Shown piece after piece: positions 61,878-64,000 of a stretch of 64,000 nt of DNA (positions are counted from its first letter, which is position 1; every line of letters starts with the position of its first letter). Source of the stretch: Jannaschia rubra (GTDB lineage Bacteria > Pseudomonadota > Alphaproteobacteria > Rhodobacterales > Rhodobacteraceae); contig NZ_CXPG01000012.1 in the NCBI RefSeq assembly GCF_001403735.1, forward strand, positions 278,823 through 342,822. Reading direction: 5' to 3'. Made by a program: the position numbers and the translations under genes. The notes under the pieces were generated by a model. It searched no databases, had not been told where the DNA came from, and was given only the letters and a program-made list of their open reading frames with translations.

Positions 61878-62723
61878 ATGACCGAGACCCTTCCATACGA
61901 TCAGCTGGTCTTTTCCGGCGGCGGGACGCGGTGCTTCTGGCAGGGCGGTTTCCTGCATGTTCTCCAGCGCGAAATGGACCTGACTCCCAGCCGGATCGCT
62001 GCGGTGTCGGGCGGGGCCCTGTCGGCGGTGGGGTTCGTTACCCACCGGGGCACGCGCATCCGCGACACGATGATCGCGGAATTCGCCCGACATGACCGGA
62101 ACCTGCCCGTGCACGAGCCGTTCGACGAGAGGGCCGGCAACAGCCCCCATCAGCGCATCTATCGCCGGGTCGTCGAGAGCTGCATCGGCGACGCGGGGGC
62201 CGCGCGGCAGGTGGCCGAGGGCCCGTCGGTCCAGATCCTGCTGGCGCGTCCGCCCACTTCCGGCATGCCCAAGCTGTCCGGCAGCGCAGTCATCCTGGCC
62301 TATGAGGCGGACCTGACCATAAGGTCCACACCGCACCTGGCCTGGGCCGAAGCAACAGGTCTCACGCCGGAGTGCGTCGATGCCAACCGCGCGGCCCGCG
62401 ACGGAAAGCTGTGCGATCTGGTCTGCGCAGCGGCGACGATCCCGCCCGCCTTCGACCCGCCGCTCTGGGACGGCAAGCCAGCCGTGGACGCGGGCATGAT
62501 CGACCAGGCCCCCCTGCCCGACCCGGACAAGGGGCGCACGCTGATCCTGCTCACACGGCAGTATCGCAACCTGCCCGACGTTCCGGGCCGGACCTACCTG
62601 TCGCCGTCCGAAGAAGTGCCGGCGGACAAGATCGACTTTACGGACGCCTCGAAACTGCGCGACACTTGGCGTATCGGGGAGGAGGACGCCCGCCGGTTCG
62701 TGGACGGGCGCCACACCGATTGA
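61878..62723 (+). CDS. Patatin-like phospholipase / acyl hydrolase between phbA and phbB
   Basis: A 281-residue patatin-family protein. The oxyanion-hole motif is VFSGGGTRCFWQGGFLHVLQ, the serine elbow is RIAAVSGGALSAVGF, and the catalytic Asp is in PAVDAGMIDQAPLP (D-A-G, in place of D-G-G or D-G-A). There is no signal peptide, so it is intracellular. It sits in line between the two PHB precursor genes with gaps of 39 and 13 bp. It might act on PHB granules or lipids; this is inference. Confidence 0.88.
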   Translation: MTETLPYDQLVFSGGGTRCFWQGGFLHVLQREMDLTPSRIAAVSGGALSAVGFVTHRGTRIRDTMIAEFARHDRNLPVHEPFDERAGNSPHQRIYRRVVESCIGDAGAARQVAEGPSVQILLARPPTSGMPKLSGSAVILAYEADLTIRSTPHLAWAEATGLTPECVDANRAARDGKLCDLVCAAATIPPAFDPPLWDGKPAVDAGMIDQAPLPDPDKGRTLILLTRQYRNLPDVPGRTYLSPSEEVPADKIDFTDASKLRDTWRIGEEDARRFVDGRHTD

Positions 62724-62736
62724 GGAGGAGAATATC

Positions 62737-63462
62737 ATGGCGAGAATCGCATTGGTCACCGGGGGCAGCCGCGGCATCGGCGCGGCAATTTCAAAAGCCC
62801 TGAAGGACGCGGGATGCAGCGTCGCCGCGACCTATGCCGGCAACGACGAGAAGGCCGCGGCCTTCACCAAGGAAACCGGCATCAAGACCTACAAGTGGGA
62901 CGTCGCCGACCATGCCGCTTGCAAGGACGGCATAGCGCAGGTCGAATCGGACCTTGGGCCTGTCGATATCCTGGTGAACAACGCGGGCATCACCCGCGAC
63001 GCGCCATTCCACAAGATGACACCGGAGCAATGGAACGAGGTGATCGGCACGAACCTGACCGGCGTGTTCAACATGACGCACAACGTCTGGGCCGGGATGC
63101 GGGAGCGGAAGTTCGGTCGCATCGTGACCATCTCGTCGATCAACGGACAGAAGGGTCAGTTCGCGCAGGCCAACTATTCAGCGGCGAAGGCCGGCGACAT
63201 CGGCTTCACCAAGTCGCTGGCGCAGGAAGGCGCGCGAGCGGGCATAACCGTGAACGTGGTGGCGCCGGGATACATCAACACGGAGATGATGAGCACCATC
63301 CCCGAGAAGGTCATGAACGAGGTGATCCTGCCTCAGATCCCCGTGGGGCGTCTGGGCGAGGCGGAGGAGATCGCGCGCTGCGTGGCGTTCCTTGCCTCCG
63401 ACGAGGCGGGATTCATCACCGGATCGACTCTGTCCGCCAACGGCGGCCAGTACATGCAGTAG
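62737..63462 (+). CDS. phbB: Acetoacetyl-CoA reductase
   Basis: A 241-residue short-chain dehydrogenase reducing acetoacetyl-CoA to (R)-3-hydroxybutyryl-CoA with NADPH. The cofactor motif is ALVTGGSRGIGAAISKAL, NNAGITRDAPFHKMTPEQW is PhbB-typical, and the catalytic set is S133/S134, Y147 and K151 in FAQANYSAAKAG. GAGGAGAA precedes the ATG. It ends the phbA-patatin-phbB operon; phbC is not in the window. Confidence 0.97.
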   Translation: MARIALVTGGSRGIGAAISKALKDAGCSVAATYAGNDEKAAAFTKETGIKTYKWDVADHAACKDGIAQVESDLGPVDILVNNAGITRDAPFHKMTPEQWNEVIGTNLTGVFNMTHNVWAGMRERKFGRIVTISSINGQKGQFAQANYSAAKAGDIGFTKSLAQEGARAGITVNVVAPGYINTEMMSTIPEKVMNEVILPQIPVGRLGEAEEIARCVAFLASDEAGFITGSTLSANGGQYMQ

Positions 63463-63480
63463 GACGTCGGATCAGACCTT

Positions 63481-63507
63481 GGGCCCGTCTTGCGGCGGGC
63501 CCTTTTT
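63481..63507 (+). terminator. Intrinsic terminator of the phb operon
   Basis: 7-bp stem GGGCCCG / CGGGCCC (63481-63487 and 63496-63502), loop TCTTGCGG, then TTTTT at 63503-63507. It lies 18 bp after phbB. Confidence 0.9.
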
Positions 63508-63544
63508 CGGGCCGGGCGGAGATAAAAAGGCCCGCCAGATGGAC

Positions 63545-64000
63545 GGCTCTGTTGCACAAAACCTTTGATGTCCGAGGTTCCCCTTTCCCCGGACGGATTC
63601 ATCCCACGGTTTCTGTGACAGGTATGCCAAGCGCGGTGTAGCCGTTCATGACTGCGATGCGGATCTGGACCTCCGCGACCTGTCGGTCGAAGTCCCGCGC
63701 CATGAGGCGCTGCCGCAGCAGTTTCATACAGTGCATCTTTGTTTCGACGCGGCTTCTGCGGTGGTATCCGCTCCATCGTCGCCAGATCGCGCGGCCGAGG
63801 TATTTCGAAGTTCGCAGGGCCTCGTTTCTGGCCACGGCACCAGCGGTGACGGTCTTCCACGGCTTCGCGTTCTTGCGGGGCGGGATGACAGCGTGAGCGC
63901 CCCGCTCGGCAATGGCATCATGGCATTTGCGTGTGTCGTAGGCGCCGTCTGCCGTGACGCTGCCGATCTCCTGGTCCGCCGGGATCTGGCCGAGAAGGTC
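63545..64000 (-). mobile_element. IS5-family (IS903-like) insertion sequence, partial
   Basis: The element begins at the terminal sequence GGCTCTGTTGCACAAA (63545-63560), which resembles the IS903-group inverted repeat GGCTTTGTTGAATAAA. The transposase gene follows on the minus strand and runs off the window. It sits just behind the phb operon terminator. The other end and any target duplication are not visible. Confidence 0.8.
63599..64000 (-). CDS. IS5-family transposase, C-terminal part
   Basis: 134 residues are visible in one uninterrupted minus-strand frame up to base 64000; the N-terminus lies outside. It shows the second catalytic Asp region GSVTADGAYDTRKCHDAIAE, AHAVIPPRKNAKPW, and the catalytic Glu in WSGYHRRSRVETKMHCMKLL, the Y-x-R-R-x-x-V-E form of DDE transposases of the IS5 family. 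The ending is GYTALGIPVTETVG. Nothing in the visible part is broken, so the transposase may be intact. Confidence 0.88.
   Translation of the reverse strand, partial: DLLGQIPADQEIGSVTADGAYDTRKCHDAIAERGAHAVIPPRKNAKPWKTVTAGAVARNEALRTSKYLGRAIWRRWSGYHRRSRVETKMHCMKLLRQRLMARDFDRQVAEVQIRIAVMNGYTALGIPVTETVG

Noticed and set aside
60507..62777. 756-codon minus-strand frame opposite phbA and the patatin gene
   Set aside because: Shadow frame; both plus-strand proteins have complete catalytic motifs and good ribosome binding sites.
63599..63835. Independent 78-residue ORF near the right edge
   Set aside because: It is only the C-terminal part of the transposase, whose frame stays open to base 64000.

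Overview
The window is a gene-dense, GC-rich stretch of an alphaproteobacterial chromosome. It most likely comes from the Rhodobacterales (Roseobacter group / Paracoccaceae). The evidence is the classical alphaproteobacterial order aroA-cmk-rpsA-ihfB-lapA-trpF-trpB, a fused sat/cysC, a class II aroA, DUF1150 behind a small heat-shock protein, DUF2161, DUF6476, Hint-domain proteins, and an RpoH gene of the alphaproteobacterial type. I cannot name the genus. Almost everything is housekeeping or conserved accessory metabolism. No tRNA, rRNA, CRISPR array, prophage or riboswitch was recognised.

Layout. 1-9.1 kb: partial secreted MORN protein, nadE, a glycosyltransferase, a coupled VOC / 2-hydroxyacid dehydrogenase / HisC-like aminotransferase operon, a serine-glyoxylate-type aminotransferase, the YgfZ folate protein and an M48 lipoprotein protease. 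9.2-14 kb: pepF, pth, a serine hydrolase, DUF2237 and GNAT. 14-20.7 kb (minus): trpB, trpF, lapA, ihfB, rpsA, cmk, aroA. 20.9-25.4 kb: MBL hydrolase, trmB, purK-purE, DUF465, and hsp20-DUF1150 with a good RpoH-type promoter. 25.4-34.9 kb: response regulator, sat/cysC, lipoprotein-trxB, lrp, rhodanese-persulfide dioxygenase-like MBL, ppaC, DUF2161, EamA, Nudix and a secreted lipase-like protein.

34.9-36.2 kb is a compact AT-rich islet holding one unrecognised gene. Its C-terminus carries an R-x4-H motif in a helical context suggestive of a HEPN (MauJ/ApeA-like) domain. It is the clearest horizontally acquired and least understood item here. 36.2-46.7 kb: TPR-sulfotransferase, Hint protein, HAD hydrolase, MaoC hydratase, ribF-ycgN-threonine aldolase, a 254-bp intergenic region full of GC tetraloop hairpins, ubiK, and lgt-midA-pgeF followed by an undetected small ORF with a perfect ribosome binding site. 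46.8-55.8 kb: TPP enzyme, aromatic aminotransferase-mercaptopyruvate sulfurtransferase, rplY, Gfo/Idh/MocA, DksA-type zinc finger, DUF1428, rpoH, rluD and DUF6476. 55.8-64 kb: lysE with a divergent lrp, an RTX-Hint protein, tag, pfpI, an EAL protein, phbA-patatin-phbB, and the end of an IS5-family (IS903-like) insertion sequence cut by the window edge.

How genes work together. phbA and phbB make (R)-3-hydroxybutyryl-CoA, with a patatin-like hydrolase between them. The aminotransferase/SseA pair and the rhodanese/MBL pair are two sulfane-sulfur modules beside sulfate activation (sat/cysC) and trxB. RpoH sits in the same window as a probable target promoter (hsp20). No complete novel multi-gene system is evident. 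The islet gene, the hairpin array and the small ORFs are the parts not explained by known families.
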